From the NCBI RefSeq assembly GCF_001006305.1, contig NZ_LBHJ01000001.1, forward strand, positions 558,001 through 622,000: 64,000 nt of DNA, written 5' to 3'. The translations under genes were made by a program, and so were the position numbers. Source of the stretch: Silvibacterium bohemicum. Its GTDB lineage: Bacteria; Acidobacteriota; Terriglobia; Terriglobales; Acidobacteriaceae. Positions 26,840 through 35,661 of the stretch are shown here, one piece after another (positions within the stretch are counted from its first letter, which is position 1; each line of letters begins with the position of its first letter). The notes below the pieces were generated by a model. The model saw only the letters and a list, made by a program, of their open reading frames with translations. It had not been told where the DNA came from and did no database searches.

Positions 26840-27955
26840 ATGAGTGAAGATTCGAAAAACGACAAATTCCTTCACGAGCGTAAAAGTCCGAAATCGCTAA
26901 GCAGGCAATCTTCGCTCCGGACGATATCCCGTGACGGCGAGGGCTCCAGCTCTGTGCCTGTTCTGCCGGAGGCAAAGGTCAATGCGGGGCAAGCGGTCGA
27001 GGTTGCATCGCGTCCGCAGGGAGAAGCGCGACCGGCAGCTGAGGCTGATGGACAAGAAGAGTCCTTGAATGTCACGAAGGTGCTGAATGTCAAAGAGCTG
27101 GCTACAGTGTTTTCGGCGGGCTCCAAGAATCCAGGTAAATCGAGCCTCCCTGTCGCGGACAGTGTGCCTGTTCGACATGTGGCTGCAGAAGCGGAGTCTG
27201 CCGACGCGACCAAGCTGCTCGAAGTTCAGAACCCTGCGACCGTAGTTTCCACTCGATCGGAAAGTGCCGGCGAGAAGAACACTATCTTCGATCAGAAGCC
27301 CGAGCACGATCAGAGAATTGCGGAGGATCGGGAAGGTGCGGAAGAGAGAGCTGACGATGCGGCGAGCGTAAATTCACGAGACGAGCTCAATACTCAGAGC
27401 GTGACTGCGGCAACTTTTCGAAAAATCAAACTACATGATCTTAAATCCTCCGAAGAAAGCACTGCTGCTCCGAGCGGCGACGAAAACAGCCGCGCCGAAG
27501 AACCGCAGGTTGCAGATGAAAGTGGTGCAACGCGTTTCTTTCAGGCGCCGGGTGCGTCGCAGAAGGAGCATGTTGCCGCGAAGACTCTTTCTGCGGATGT
27601 GGAGAGTTCGGACTGGCCCACATTGTGCGGTGCGGGTCAGGGGGTAGTATCAAAATTCGATCCCTTAGTCCCCGACCGACCCGTTCTGGAGTCGAGCGCA
27701 TTCGGCTCTAGCAAGGATGTGGAAGAGGCTGTTGGGAAGATCCAGCCGGGACCGCAAACGTCGGGCGGAAAAGGCCGGAGTAGATTATTGTCGGCGAGCG
27801 TTGAGAGCGAAGATGGCAAGTCGACCATGCTGAAGCTAATACCCGTTCTGACCATCCTCAATCTTTGTTTTACAGCGCTTTTGCTCGGAGCAGTATTTCG
27901 TCTTGTCCATGTCCTAGGTGGTATGTCGCAGCTTGTCTCACTCTTGCACCGGTAG
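26840..27955 (+). CDS. Large tail-anchored disordered protein with internal duplication
   Basis: 371 residues, almost all Ser/Glu/Ala/Thr-rich and disordered-looking, with one hydrophobic segment (~336-360: LTILNLCFTALLLGAVF) before a short tail. Residues 77-95 (NVTKVLNVKELATVFSAGS) and 122-140 (DATKLLEVQNPATVVSTRS) are a visible duplication. ATFRKIKL (191-198) and GATRFFQAPG (229-238) resemble the FRKL/FRQV motifs of the tail-anchored protein at 20970-21677. It is the first gene rightward, 149 bases before the pseudokinase. No known domain; considered and rejected as SctD because it has no FHA or ring domain. Role inferred: phosphorylated membrane scaffold. Confidence 0.6.
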   Translation: MSEDSKNDKFLHERKSPKSLSRQSSLRTISRDGEGSSSVPVLPEAKVNAGQAVEVASRPQGEARPAAEADGQEESLNVTKVLNVKELATVFSAGSKNPGKSSLPVADSVPVRHVAAEAESADATKLLEVQNPATVVSTRSESAGEKNTIFDQKPEHDQRIAEDREGAEERADDAASVNSRDELNTQSVTAATFRKIKLHDLKSSEESTAAPSGDENSRAEEPQVADESGATRFFQAPGASQKEHVAAKTLSADVESSDWPTLCGAGQGVVSKFDPLVPDRPVLESSAFGSSKDVEEAVGKIQPGPQTSGGKGRSRLLSASVESEDGKSTMLKLIPVLTILNLCFTALLLGAVFRLVHVLGGMSQLVSLLHR

Positions 27956-28104
27956 TTCATTTTTCTGCAACTGCATCAATTCTTGCGGCACAGGAATACG
28001 GATGACCTCGCAGTGCGCGGAATATTTTCGTCTTCTCCGTGTTTTGAATAATGCGAAGCGATTCCGGGCTATCCGATGTCCGGCAGGCTATAAGGGGGCG
28101 GTGC

Positions 28105-29016
28105 ATGTCGGAAGCCACACTATCCGGGGCGGAGGGCGATCAACACGAGAGTGGCTCTCTCCGGCGGCAGCGCAGGTCCCGCCCGCTTGCGAAGTGGATA
28201 GAGGACGAGCCGAGGCCGCTCAATGAGCTTATGCCGATCATGGTGAGCGTATTGGAGGCGATTGCAAAGGCAAATGCCACGGAAGAGCGCCTCTGCGATC
28301 TCGACCCGCATAAGGTCATGGTTAGAAGCGACGGTGGCGTGGAGATTTCCGTGCATAAACCGTTCGATGCAGGCAAGACGTTCAATATCGGATCTGCGAA
28401 GTACACAGGTCCGGAGTATTTGGACGAAAAAATTCCCAATAAATCTAAGCTATCCAACGCTTATATTGCGGGCTTTCTTTTCTACGAGCTTCTCCTTGGC
28501 CGCAAACTCTTCGATGTGCAGTTTGGCGGAGTGAATCAGTCTGGAAACTTGGGATGGCTGGCCTGGCATGCCGATATCAAGCAGCGCGCGGCACCTCTGA
28601 GCGAGACCAAGCGGTATCCAGTCTTTGTCTGCAGGGTGATTGACCGAATGATCGAAAAGAATCCTGCCAATCGGTTGGTTGATATCGATGGCATTGCTCG
28701 GGCGTTCGGCAGTGTGAGCAATGTCACCATGGTTCACAAAATTGTGCGCGACCCGTCCTCTTCGGGGTCGCCAACTCCGAGTACCGGCGCAATCATCGCG
28801 AGACGCGAAAGCAAATTGCGGCCGTGGCTTGCGGCGCTCGGAGAGCAAAAGCTCTGGAAGTCACTTTGGAAGCATGTTGCTCCCAATGAGCCGCAACTCC
28901 GCCGCGGCAGTATCGAGGAGTTGGACCATATGTTTTCCGAAGCCGAGGAAAAACTTAAAAAGCTCGGATCATTCTTCTCCGCGAGTCAGGCAAGAGGGCC
29001 GAAGGTCGATGGATAG
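28105..29016 (+). CDS. Pseudokinase: C-lobe-only Ser/Thr kinase homologue
   Basis: 303 residues from the ATG at 28105 (AAGGGGG upstream). Residues ~38-200 align by eye with the C-lobe of bacterial Ser/Thr kinases: helix ELMPIMVSVLEAIAKA; CDLDPHKVMVRSDGGVEIS in place of HRDLKPANVLV-PDGRV; GPEYLDE (APE region); AGFLFYELLLGRKLF; VIDRMIEKNPANRL. The glycine loop and VAIK lysine are absent because the N-lobe is missing. The catalytic-loop Lys and Asn are Asp67 and Lys70, and no DFG remains. It should therefore not phosphorylate. The C-terminal ~100 residues are basic and then helical. It directly precedes sctI. Confidence 0.8.
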   Translation: MSEATLSGAEGDQHESGSLRRQRRSRPLAKWIEDEPRPLNELMPIMVSVLEAIAKANATEERLCDLDPHKVMVRSDGGVEISVHKPFDAGKTFNIGSAKYTGPEYLDEKIPNKSKLSNAYIAGFLFYELLLGRKLFDVQFGGVNQSGNLGWLAWHADIKQRAAPLSETKRYPVFVCRVIDRMIEKNPANRLVDIDGIARAFGSVSNVTMVHKIVRDPSSSGSPTPSTGAIIARRESKLRPWLAALGEQKLWKSLWKHVAPNEPQLRRGSIEELDHMFSEAEEKLKKLGSFFSASQARGPKVDG

Positions 29017-29086
29017 CCGCCTATCTTAGTTTGAGTGCGAACACTATAGCGATCAGTTGAAGAACAAAAGAAAAAGGACACGATTC

Positions 29087-29650
29087 ATGGATCCCATTCT
29101 CACTAAGGCGGTGACTCCCGGTATCAGCGACCCGTCAGCTGGCGGGTTGGGGACGCAACTTCCGAAAGGAAGCGCGTCGCCATTCGACAAAATTAAGGCA
29201 CAGCTTCAAGAGACCGCGGATCAAGTTAATCCTTCTTCCTCGCAGGCAGTACAGCCGGCAACCAACCCCGCACAGTCGGCTGGCTCCGCAGCGAACTCTG
29301 CTTCGGGAGTTACAAAGCCGGCCAGCATGCAGAGCTTGCCGCCAGGGCCCGAAAAGCTTCAACAGTCGATGGCGGTTGGGCGCTATCATCTCGATCGCGT
29401 GCAGTCGGCGGTGAAATCAAACTCGTCGGCGAGCACGATGGATAAGGTTAAAGGGAAGTTAACCAGCATCGAGGCGCAATATAACCAACTCGATGTGACT
29501 CTGCAGCAGATATCTCCGAATGCGACACCGCAGGATTGGCTGCGGCTGCAGCAGATGGCGAGCAGTATGAATGAGAACATCGCCGTGCTTTCCAAGCTTG
29601 TCGACTCCGCATCCAGCGGCGTCAAGACGATTTTGCAAACCCAGATCTAA
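29087..29650 (+). CDS. sctI: T3SS inner-rod protein SctI (FliE position)
   Basis: 187 residues from the ATG at 29087 (AAAAGGA upstream). The N-terminal half is Ser/Pro/Gln-rich. The C-terminal ~45 residues, WLRLQQMASSMNENIAVLSK then LVDSASSGVKTILQTQI, show the SctI/PrgJ/YscI pattern of an amphipathic helix ending ..KxxxxxxxxVxTLLxxQ. The position directly before sctJ is that of yscI-yscJ (and fliE-fliF). Longer than classical SctI (~80-120 residues) because of the extended N-terminus. Acts as an early-exported rod/adaptor at the export gate. Confidence 0.72.
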   Translation: MDPILTKAVTPGISDPSAGGLGTQLPKGSASPFDKIKAQLQETADQVNPSSSQAVQPATNPAQSAGSAANSASGVTKPASMQSLPPGPEKLQQSMAVGRYHLDRVQSAVKSNSSASTMDKVKGKLTSIEAQYNQLDVTLQQISPNATPQDWLRLQQMASSMNENIAVLSKLVDSASSGVKTILQTQI

Positions 29651-29656
29651 CTAGGC

Positions 29657-30481
29657 ATGCGTATGAAAAAACATCTTTTTTATTTACCTATCGTGCTTGC
29701 AGGCGCTTTGTGGCTTACGGGGTGTTCGCGGCAGCTTGAATCTGGTCTTAACGAATACGACGCCCAGCAAATTGTCGTGCTGCTGCGTGAGAACAACATC
29801 AACGCTTCACTTGAGCTCGACCCTACGGCGAAAAAGGATGCGGCCACGTGGATTGTGAGTGTGCGCGGGCGCGATGACACTCTTATTCGGGCGTGGAAGC
29901 TTTTGGAAGAGAACGGTCTCCCGCGCGAAAAGGTAAAGGGGCTCGATAGCGTATTCGAAGATGCGGGCATGATTCCCACCGCCTCGCAGGAGAAGGCGCG
30001 TCTCATCTCCGGGCTGGATGGCGAGATCACTCGCACCCTCGACTCGCTTCCGGATGTGGCCGATGCAAGGGTGCAGGTAGTGGTGCCCGATGTCTCTCCG
30101 CTGCTGGATAAGTCGCAACAGGCGCAGCCGACAGCATCGGTGTTGATCCAGTATCGCGGCGCGGAGTTTCCGCTCGATGTAGTTCAGGTGAAGAGCCTTG
30201 TCGCCAGAAGTGTGGAGGGGCTTTCCCCTGACAACGTTGCCGTGGTCTACAAGAAGATTGCAGTGCAGCCGATTCCTGTTCAGGTACTTGGTCCGCTTTC
30301 TTTGAGTTCATGGATGGAGATTGCGGCCGTAGCTCTTGCAGTTATGGCGGCGCTTATGTCGCTCCTGGTGATTTCGGTGAACAAGGTTCGCCAGCATAAG
30401 ATTCGAGCCTTGGAGAAACAGATTGCGGATCTGAAAGGCGGCGCTCCGAAGCCGAAGCAGATCGCTCCGGCGAAGGCATAA
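29657..30481 (+). CDS. sctJ: T3SS inner-membrane ring lipoprotein SctJ (YscJ/PrgK/FliF-like)
   Basis: 274 residues with a lipoprotein signal: the lipobox LTGC gives Cys23. The ring-building domains match YscJ/PrgK: YDAQQIVVLLRENNINASL, then EKARLISGLDGEITRTLDSLPDVADARVQVVVP. A C-terminal membrane segment (~216-240) is followed by a basic, helical cytosolic tail. The lipobox and short form separate it from flagellar FliF, which is about twice as long with two membrane segments. Builds the inner MS-like ring around the export gate. Confidence 0.95.
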   Translation: MRMKKHLFYLPIVLAGALWLTGCSRQLESGLNEYDAQQIVVLLRENNINASLELDPTAKKDAATWIVSVRGRDDTLIRAWKLLEENGLPREKVKGLDSVFEDAGMIPTASQEKARLISGLDGEITRTLDSLPDVADARVQVVVPDVSPLLDKSQQAQPTASVLIQYRGAEFPLDVVQVKSLVARSVEGLSPDNVAVVYKKIAVQPIPVQVLGPLSLSSWMEIAAVALAVMAALMSLLVISVNKVRQHKIRALEKQIADLKGGAPKPKQIAPAKA

Positions 30482-30487
30482 GGATAG

Positions 30488-30760
30488 ATGGACGCATCGG
30501 TATTCGCTCACGCACTGCTGCTGAACGAAACAACTTCACGAGCCAGCATCGTCGCCTTATTGCCGGCAGAGCTTCGGGGCGCGGTCGAGGCAGAGCTGGC
30601 TCGAATGGAGAGTTTTTCACCCGAGAAATTGCGCGAAAGTCTAACGAATCTCCGAAGTGCGCAGGCCGCACGCCAGCGCGAATTGGCGGAAGAAAAGTTG
30701 GGCTATTCCCTCAAATATGCTTCACCGGTTTTGGCCGCATGGCTGGCTCGATCGTTTTAA
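30488..30760 (+). CDS. Small helical protein in the FliG/SctK position
   Basis: 90 residues, predicted all-helical, AAGGAT before the ATG. It lies between sctJ and sctL, where flagellar operons have fliG and injectisomes have sctK. ASIVALLPAELRGAVEAELARMESFSPEKLRESL recalls the FliG armadillo repeats (Leu-Pro, a few residues, then Ile/Leu-Ala-Arg-Met/Leu, then a Pro-Glu-x-Leu turn). The likeness is short and by eye only. It could be a minimal FliG/SctK-like adaptor between the ring and the cytosolic platform; equally it may be an unrelated accessory protein. Confidence 0.5.
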   Translation: MDASVFAHALLLNETTSRASIVALLPAELRGAVEAELARMESFSPEKLRESLTNLRSAQAARQRELAEEKLGYSLKYASPVLAAWLARSF

Positions 30761-30775
30761 GGGAAGGAGTGGAAG

Positions 30776-31405
30776 GTGTCAGAAAACATTATTAAAGCGA
30801 AGTCCGGAGCTCAACCTTCGTACCCTTCCCGCATCCCGAAGGCCGCGACGGAGGCTTTGGGGGAAGCCAAGGAAACCGTTTCGAAAGCCCGCATTGAAGC
30901 CGCGGAGATAGTAAGTGCGGCGCAGGCTGATCGGGAAAAGCTGTTTGCCGAAAGCAGGGAGCGAGGCTTCGCCGATGGCTTGAGCAAATGGAATGATGCG
31001 CTCGTCGAAGCTGGAAGAACGCGCAGAAAATATCTTGCAGAGAACGAGGGTATGTTGGTTCGACTTGCCATCGCCGTAGCACGCAAGATCGTTGGCGACG
31101 TGGCGAGCATCGATTCCAATGCCGTGCTCCACTCAGCTCGGGAAGCGATCCGGTCTGTGCGTGGCGAAGAGAAGATCAAGCTGCGAGTGCGTCCCGAAGA
31201 TGAATCGACGGTGCGGCAACGAGCCATCGAATTGAAAGGATCAAACGCTGACATTGGCGAAATTTTCGTTGTCTCTGACGAGTCCATCACTCTTGGTGGC
31301 TGCATTGTCGAGAGCCCGCTCGGTACGATCGATGCCCAGTTCAGCACACAGCTGAATTCATTGGAGCAGGCCCTTTTGCGAGGAGCGGATGCCGGAAGCC
31401 ACTGA
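30776..31405 (+). CDS. sctL: T3SS stator protein SctL (FliH-like)
   Basis: 209 residues from a GTG with AAGGAG upstream. An Ala/Glu/Lys-rich helical N-terminus ([20 protein letters not shown]) leads into the FliH/YscL C-terminal domain: [44 protein letters not shown]. Peripheral stalk that binds the ATPase SctN and links it to SctQ. Its last 17 bases overlap sctN, as expected for partner subunits. Confidence 0.93.
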   Translation: MSENIIKAKSGAQPSYPSRIPKAATEALGEAKETVSKARIEAAEIVSAAQADREKLFAESRERGFADGLSKWNDALVEAGRTRRKYLAENEGMLVRLAIAVARKIVGDVASIDSNAVLHSAREAIRSVRGEEKIKLRVRPEDESTVRQRAIELKGSNADIGEIFVVSDESITLGGCIVESPLGTIDAQFSTQLNSLEQALLRGADAGSH

Positions 31406-32720
31406 ATTCAGCATTGCTCCGTACCTCGCGGCGATTGATAAGTGCTCTCCGCTCGTCGCCAAGGGGCGAGTTAAGGGGCTCGTAGGCCTGCTGATACGGG
31501 CAACCGTACCTGACGCCTGGATTGGTGAGCTTTGCCTCATTCGCAATCAGCGCTCGGCGACACCGCTGAAAGCCGAAGTCGTTGGGTTCGAGGACGGCGA
31601 TGTGTTGTTGATGCCTTTGGGGCCGCTTGTCGATGTGGGACCACAAAGCGAGGTTGCGCCGACGGGAAACTATCTCACTGTGAAAGTCGGCAATGAGTTA
31701 CTCGGGAGAGTGCTGAACGGACTGGGCGAGCCGATGGATACCGAGTTTCAGGGTCCGCTGCTGGCCAAAGAGGAATACGCGGTCTATCAGGAAGCTCCTG
31801 ATCCGATGCACCGCAATCGAGTGCTTCAGCCGATCTCGGTTGGCGTGCGCGCGATCGACGGCTTGCTGGCATGCGGTGAAGGACAGCGCATCGGGTTGTT
31901 CGCGGCAGCGGGCGTCGGAAAAAGTACGCTTCTTGGCATGATTGCCAGGAATACTGAGGCCGAAGTCAACGTTATTACTCTAGTGGGCGAGCGTGGTCGA
32001 GAAGTTCGAGACTTCCTAGAACAAGATCTGGGCCCAGAAGGGTTGAAGCGTTCCGTGATTGTTTGCGCTACATCCAACGAGCCGTCTCTCGTTCGTCTGA
32101 AGGCAGCCTATGTGGGCACAGCTATCGCCGAATACTTCCGCAACCAGGGGAAGAAGGTGATGCTGATGATGGACTCGGTCACACGTTTCGCGCGCGCACA
32201 GCGCGAGGTAGGGCTAGCCTGCGGCGAGCCACCGGCGAGAGCTGGATATACCCCTTCGGTATTCGCGGAACTACCGAGACTTCTAGAGCGAGCGGGTAAC
32301 TCAGATCGCGGCTCTATTACTGCGTTCTATACCGTACTGGTGGCTGGTGACGATATGAACGAGCCCGTCGCCGATGAGGTGAGATCGATTCTGGATGGAC
32401 ATATCGTGATGTCGCGCGACATGGCGGGTGCGGGTCACTTTCCAGCTATCGATGTTCTAAGCAGCGTGAGCCGCGTTATGAATGCGGTCAGTACCAAGCA
32501 GCATCGTGCGGCGGCGTCGGCGATGCGTAGCGTGCTCGCAACTTACAACAAGAATAAAGACATTATTGCTCTCGGAGCTTATCAGTCGGGAAGCGATCCG
32601 AGGATCGATGATGCGGTTCGTAGAATCGACTCCATCAATGACTATCTGAAGCAAGCAACCGATGAATCGATGTCGCAGAGCGTGTCGGTGGAAAAGCTCT
32701 GCGCCATGTTCGCCACTTAA
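31389..32720 (+). CDS. sctN: T3SS ATPase SctN (FliI-like)
   Basis: 443 residues. Walker [10 protein letters not shown] (172-180), Walker [10 protein letters not shown] (Asp262), catalytic Glu201 in GERGREV, the substrate-specific stretch [22 protein letters not shown] and [14 protein letters not shown] are all T3SS/flagellar ATPase signatures. The C-terminal domain is a short helical one. GAGGAG precedes the ATG. Unfolds and detaches chaperone-substrate complexes at the base of the export gate. Confidence 0.97.
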   Translation: MPEATEFSIAPYLAAIDKCSPLVAKGRVKGLVGLLIRATVPDAWIGELCLIRNQRSATPLKAEVVGFEDGDVLLMPLGPLVDVGPQSEVAPTGNYLTVKVGNELLGRVLNGLGEPMDTEFQGPLLAKEEYAVYQEAPDPMHRNRVLQPISVGVRAIDGLLACGEGQRIGLFAAAGVGKSTLLGMIARNTEAEVNVITLVGERGREVRDFLEQDLGPEGLKRSVIVCATSNEPSLVRLKAAYVGTAIAEYFRNQGKKVMLMMDSVTRFARAQREVGLACGEPPARAGYTPSVFAELPRLLERAGNSDRGSITAFYTVLVAGDDMNEPVADEVRSILDGHIVMSRDMAGAGHFPAIDVLSSVSRVMNAVSTKQHRAAASAMRSVLATYNKNKDIIALGAYQSGSDPRIDDAVRRIDSINDYLKQATDESMSQSVSVEKLCAMFAT

Positions 32721-32722
32721 CT

Positions 32723-33202
32723 ATGGCTTTTGTATTTCGACTACAAGGGCTCCTCGAGCAGCGAATTGACCTGCGGAAAGAGGCTGAAAGGCAATTGATA
32801 GAGCGCGAGAGCGAGCTAGCCTCCGAGAGGAAAACACTTCAAGGGCTGGAAGCTTCAGTCGAGGCAGCGGCGGAACATTTTCGCAGACGCAGAGCAGAGC
32901 GGTCTGTGCCTGGAGCATTTCGAAACATGCCGATTCTGGTGCAGAACGAACTGCTACTTAGGCTAGAGATGGACGTGCGGGATGCACGTTCGGCCGTACT
33001 CTCGCAGCAGATCCTAGTGGATCAGGCATTAGAGCTAGTAGTAGAGGCAAGGAAAGTTCTCGCCACTCGAAGGCTTGATGAAGATGTTCTGGAGAAGTAC
33101 CGGCAAAAAGCGGAAGCCCGGTTTGTGCAAGAGCAAAGCTATAAAGAGGAACTCGAGCAGGACGAGATTGGCAACGTAATGCACCTAAGTAGGCGGAAAT
33201 GA
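32723..33202 (+). CDS. sctO: T3SS central stalk SctO (FliJ-like)
   Basis: 159 residues, almost wholly charged coiled coil: FRLQGLLEQRIDLRKEAERQL at the start matches the FliJ N-terminal helix (FR-hx-hL--R), and a second long helix follows from ~75. Inserts into the SctN hexamer and contacts SctV. Begins 3 bases after sctN; its stop overlaps the next start (ATGA). Confidence 0.9.
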   Translation: MAFVFRLQGLLEQRIDLRKEAERQLIERESELASERKTLQGLEASVEAAAEHFRRRRAERSVPGAFRNMPILVQNELLLRLEMDVRDARSAVLSQQILVDQALELVVEARKVLATRRLDEDVLEKYRQKAEARFVQEQSYKEELEQDEIGNVMHLSRRK

Positions 33203-33822
33203 TCATTACAGACCAAAATACGGTGAATCCTCAGCAGACCGAGACTCCGCAACAGCGGCAGGAAAAGAAAGATGTCCAGAGGTCTTCAGACCGTTTTGCG
33301 AACATGCTCGACGACCAGAAGAAGCAGGAGCGGCAGTCCGACAAGGTCGTTGCCAATGCGGACAAGGAACAGGCATCGCAACGGCAAGAGAGAACGCCCG
33401 CAGGGCCCTCCCACGCTGCGAGCGGTGTAGCTGACGGCACAAGTTCTTCACCTGTGAGCCATATCGAGGCAGGCAGGACTGCGGAACCTGCTCCAACAAC
33501 GCCCCCCCAGGATATTCAGAAGCTTGCCGAGGAGTTTGGTCACCAAATCGAGCTACATCAGTTGGGAGACAAGACACAGGCGGTCGACATTACGTTTCAC
33601 TCGAAGACGCTTCCGGGGTTGAAGGTTCAAATCCGGCAGACGAAGGGGCAGTTAGCCATCCGTTTTTTATCGCAATCGGTGAACACCACTCAGCTTCTCT
33701 CAAAACATACCGCCAGTCTGCAGGAAGCACTTGAAAGCAAGGGGTTGAAAGTCGCAAGTCTCACACTGGCCGGAAGCCGCTACCCGACGAGTGGGCCAGG
33801 AAGTAGCCATGCCGCGACATAA
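33199..33822 (+). CDS. sctP: T3SS needle/hook-length control protein SctP (FliK-like)
   Basis: 207 residues. The N-terminal two thirds are Gln/Ser/Lys/Pro-rich and disordered, as in SctP/FliK. The C-terminal domain shows the T3S4 pattern: LPGLKVQIRQTKGQLAIRFL, then LLSKHTASLQEALESKGLKV and a final strand ASLTLAG. Switches substrate specificity through SctU. Shorter than most length rulers, so if a rod or needle exists it may be short (inference). Confidence 0.85.
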   Translation: MIITDQNTVNPQQTETPQQRQEKKDVQRSSDRFANMLDDQKKQERQSDKVVANADKEQASQRQERTPAGPSHAASGVADGTSSSPVSHIEAGRTAEPAPTTPPQDIQKLAEEFGHQIELHQLGDKTQAVDITFHSKTLPGLKVQIRQTKGQLAIRFLSQSVNTTQLLSKHTASLQEALESKGLKVASLTLAGSRYPTSGPGSSHAAT

Positions 33823-35260
33823 ACCGAAGCGTCAGTCCGGCAAACTCAAGCTGTTCGCGGACTTGAAGACATATTCTGCGACGCAGGTGAGAGAGAACAA
33901 TCTCTACCGCAAGCTTTTCAAGGATCTTCCGGACTGCGCGCCGTGGGCAGAGGAGGTTTTGCGCGAGCTATTGCCGACGCCGACGGGGCATGAACTTCAG
34001 ATCATTCTGACGAACGAATTGCACATTGATGAAACCCAGACGCTCGTCTTTACTCAAAAAGAGGTCTCCATTGGAAGGTCCTCAACAAGCGATATCTCGT
34101 TACCATTGCAATCGATCAGCCGCCAGCACGCTCGCATTTTCGAGCAAGATGAGGCTTTCTATATCGAAGACATGCAAAGCGTGAGCGGCACCTTCGTTAA
34201 CAAGCGCAAGCTCGATGCGGCGCATCCTTGCCTTCTCAATGCCGGTGATGAAATTCGTATGTACCCTTACGTGCTGCGGGTGGCCCACAAATCTATGTGG
34301 ACCCGAGATGAGGCGATAGGCGTCATCGCTTTCTCGCCGCCCGCATACCTCGGCGCAGAAGAATTTATCTCGAGTTTTAAGTCGGACACATGCTTGTTCG
34401 AAGCGCGTCTGTTTTCCAATGCAGGCGATGTGGTTCTGGCGATCAATCGTTCTCTTGTCCAAGCGATACTCTCTCGCATGCTTCGCGGCGGGGGAGACGC
34501 AGGAGCCGTCGATGCGGACGCGACATTGCTGGAGTTCGTGGCCGCTTGCGTTTTGGAGCGCCTCAACCGGAAGCTGCAGTTTCCTTTCGAGTTTTCTCTC
34601 CGTCCTTTGTCGCGGCAGACGTCGGAAAACGAATTTGGGCTCATGCTCGAAGCTGTTGTACGACTTGGGGGCGAGCATGGATACATGCGGATGTTTCTGC
34701 CGGGAAGCGTCCTGGAAAAGATGGCGACGGTGCGCAATGAATTGCCGCCTTTCACCAAGAAGCTTCTGTCGTGGCAGCTTAGCCTATGTATAGGCGCAGT
34801 GGTTTTAGACGCAGACGAAATCCTGCAGGTAGAGCCGGGAGACACGCTTGTTTATTTTCCGGAGTATTCCCTTCTCTTACCTTCTGACCCAAAGTCGGCG
34901 ACGCAGCGCGGAGGTTGGCGGCTGGCTAAGGGCGAGAGTGCGCCGAGCGATTTTGTAGTTCAAAACTTTCACGAGTGGGGTTTCGAGATGCCACAAGAAG
35001 ATTCGCAGGATCAGGATGCTGCGGTGAGTGCCGCCGATCTTTCTACACTGCCCATTACCATCCATGTCGTCCTCACCCGGGTCGATATGAATTTGCAGGA
35101 GCTGGAAACACTCGCGGCCGGCAGCATCATTCAACTGGATGAGGAGACCAATAGCACTGTTCAGTTAGTGAGCGGCGGCAAGGTGCTTGGAGCCGGCGAG
35201 CTGGTGAACCTGGATGACGGACGGATGGGCGTAAAAATTGCGAACTGGAGAGAACGATAG
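33809..35260 (+). CDS. sctQ: FHA-SctQ fusion: sorting-platform/C-ring protein with N-terminal FHA domain
   Basis: 483 residues from the ATG at 33809 (AGGAAG upstream), overlapping sctP by 14 bases; a GTG at 33791 is less likely. Residues ~64-160 are an FHA domain with the phosphothreonine pocket kept: Gly89-Arg90, Ser104, His107 in SISRQHARIF and Asn131 in SGTFVNKRKL. Residues ~170-400 are the SctQ/FliM-like middle part. The C-terminal ~70 residues are a SpoA/SctQ-FliN domain (ITIHVVLTRVDMNLQELETL, ending GRMGVKIANW). SctQ builds the cytosolic pods that load substrates. I know of no standard SctQ or FliM/FliN with an FHA domain. Confidence 0.93.
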   Translation: MPRHKPKRQSGKLKLFADLKTYSATQVRENNLYRKLFKDLPDCAPWAEEVLRELLPTPTGHELQIILTNELHIDETQTLVFTQKEVSIGRSSTSDISLPLQSISRQHARIFEQDEAFYIEDMQSVSGTFVNKRKLDAAHPCLLNAGDEIRMYPYVLRVAHKSMWTRDEAIGVIAFSPPAYLGAEEFISSFKSDTCLFEARLFSNAGDVVLAINRSLVQAILSRMLRGGGDAGAVDADATLLEFVAACVLERLNRKLQFPFEFSLRPLSRQTSENEFGLMLEAVVRLGGEHGYMRMFLPGSVLEKMATVRNELPPFTKKLLSWQLSLCIGAVVLDADEILQVEPGDTLVYFPEYSLLLPSDPKSATQRGGWRLAKGESAPSDFVVQNFHEWGFEMPQEDSQDQDAAVSAADLSTLPITIHVVLTRVDMNLQELETLAAGSIIQLDEETNSTVQLVSGGKVLGAGELVNLDDGRMGVKIANWRER

Positions 35261-35659
35261 ATGACAGCCGCGATTTTACTTTCTCAACAGACCTTTGCTC
35301 TGGGCTCTCTGTGGGCGGATTACGTGAAGACAGTAGTCATGCTGATCGGGGTTTGCCTGCTCGCGGTTGGCGCGCTCAAAGTGCTTGCTTCCAGGATGCG
35401 GGGAAATGCGAACGCGGCGCAGGGAGGCATTCGCGTGTTAGCCACGCAGGCGCTTGAGCCGCGTAAGACCCTATATGTTGTCCGCTCCGGCAGCACCACC
35501 ATGCTGATTGCAACGAGCGGAGACGCGGTGCATTTTATGACGCAACTCGATCAGGCGGATTTCCCTGAAGAAGAGACGAATAGTCTTAGGATGCCTGAAA
35601 ACAAACCTATCTTTCGTAAAGTCACCCAACTCGTTCGAGATCGCTACGCCAACCAATAG
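35261..35659 (+). CDS. fliO: FliO-like export-gate assembly protein
   Basis: 132 residues: one membrane segment (~18-40, DYVKTVVMLIGVCLLAVGAL), a basic turn, then the FliO core: IRVLATQALEPRKTLYVVRSGSTTMLIATSGDAVHFM. In flagella FliO helps FliP (SctR homologue) form its pentamer; classical injectisomes lack it. It starts directly after the sctQ stop and ends 2 bases before sctR, so it occupies the flagellar fliO-fliP position. Confidence 0.82.
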   Translation: MTAAILLSQQTFALGSLWADYVKTVVMLIGVCLLAVGALKVLASRMRGNANAAQGGIRVLATQALEPRKTLYVVRSGSTTMLIATSGDAVHFMTQLDQADFPEEETNSLRMPENKPIFRKVTQLVRDRYANQ

Positions 35660-35661
35660 AT

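Noticed and set aside
26840..27955. SctD candidate because of its single membrane helix
   Set aside because: The helix is at the extreme C-terminus and there is no FHA or ring-building domain.
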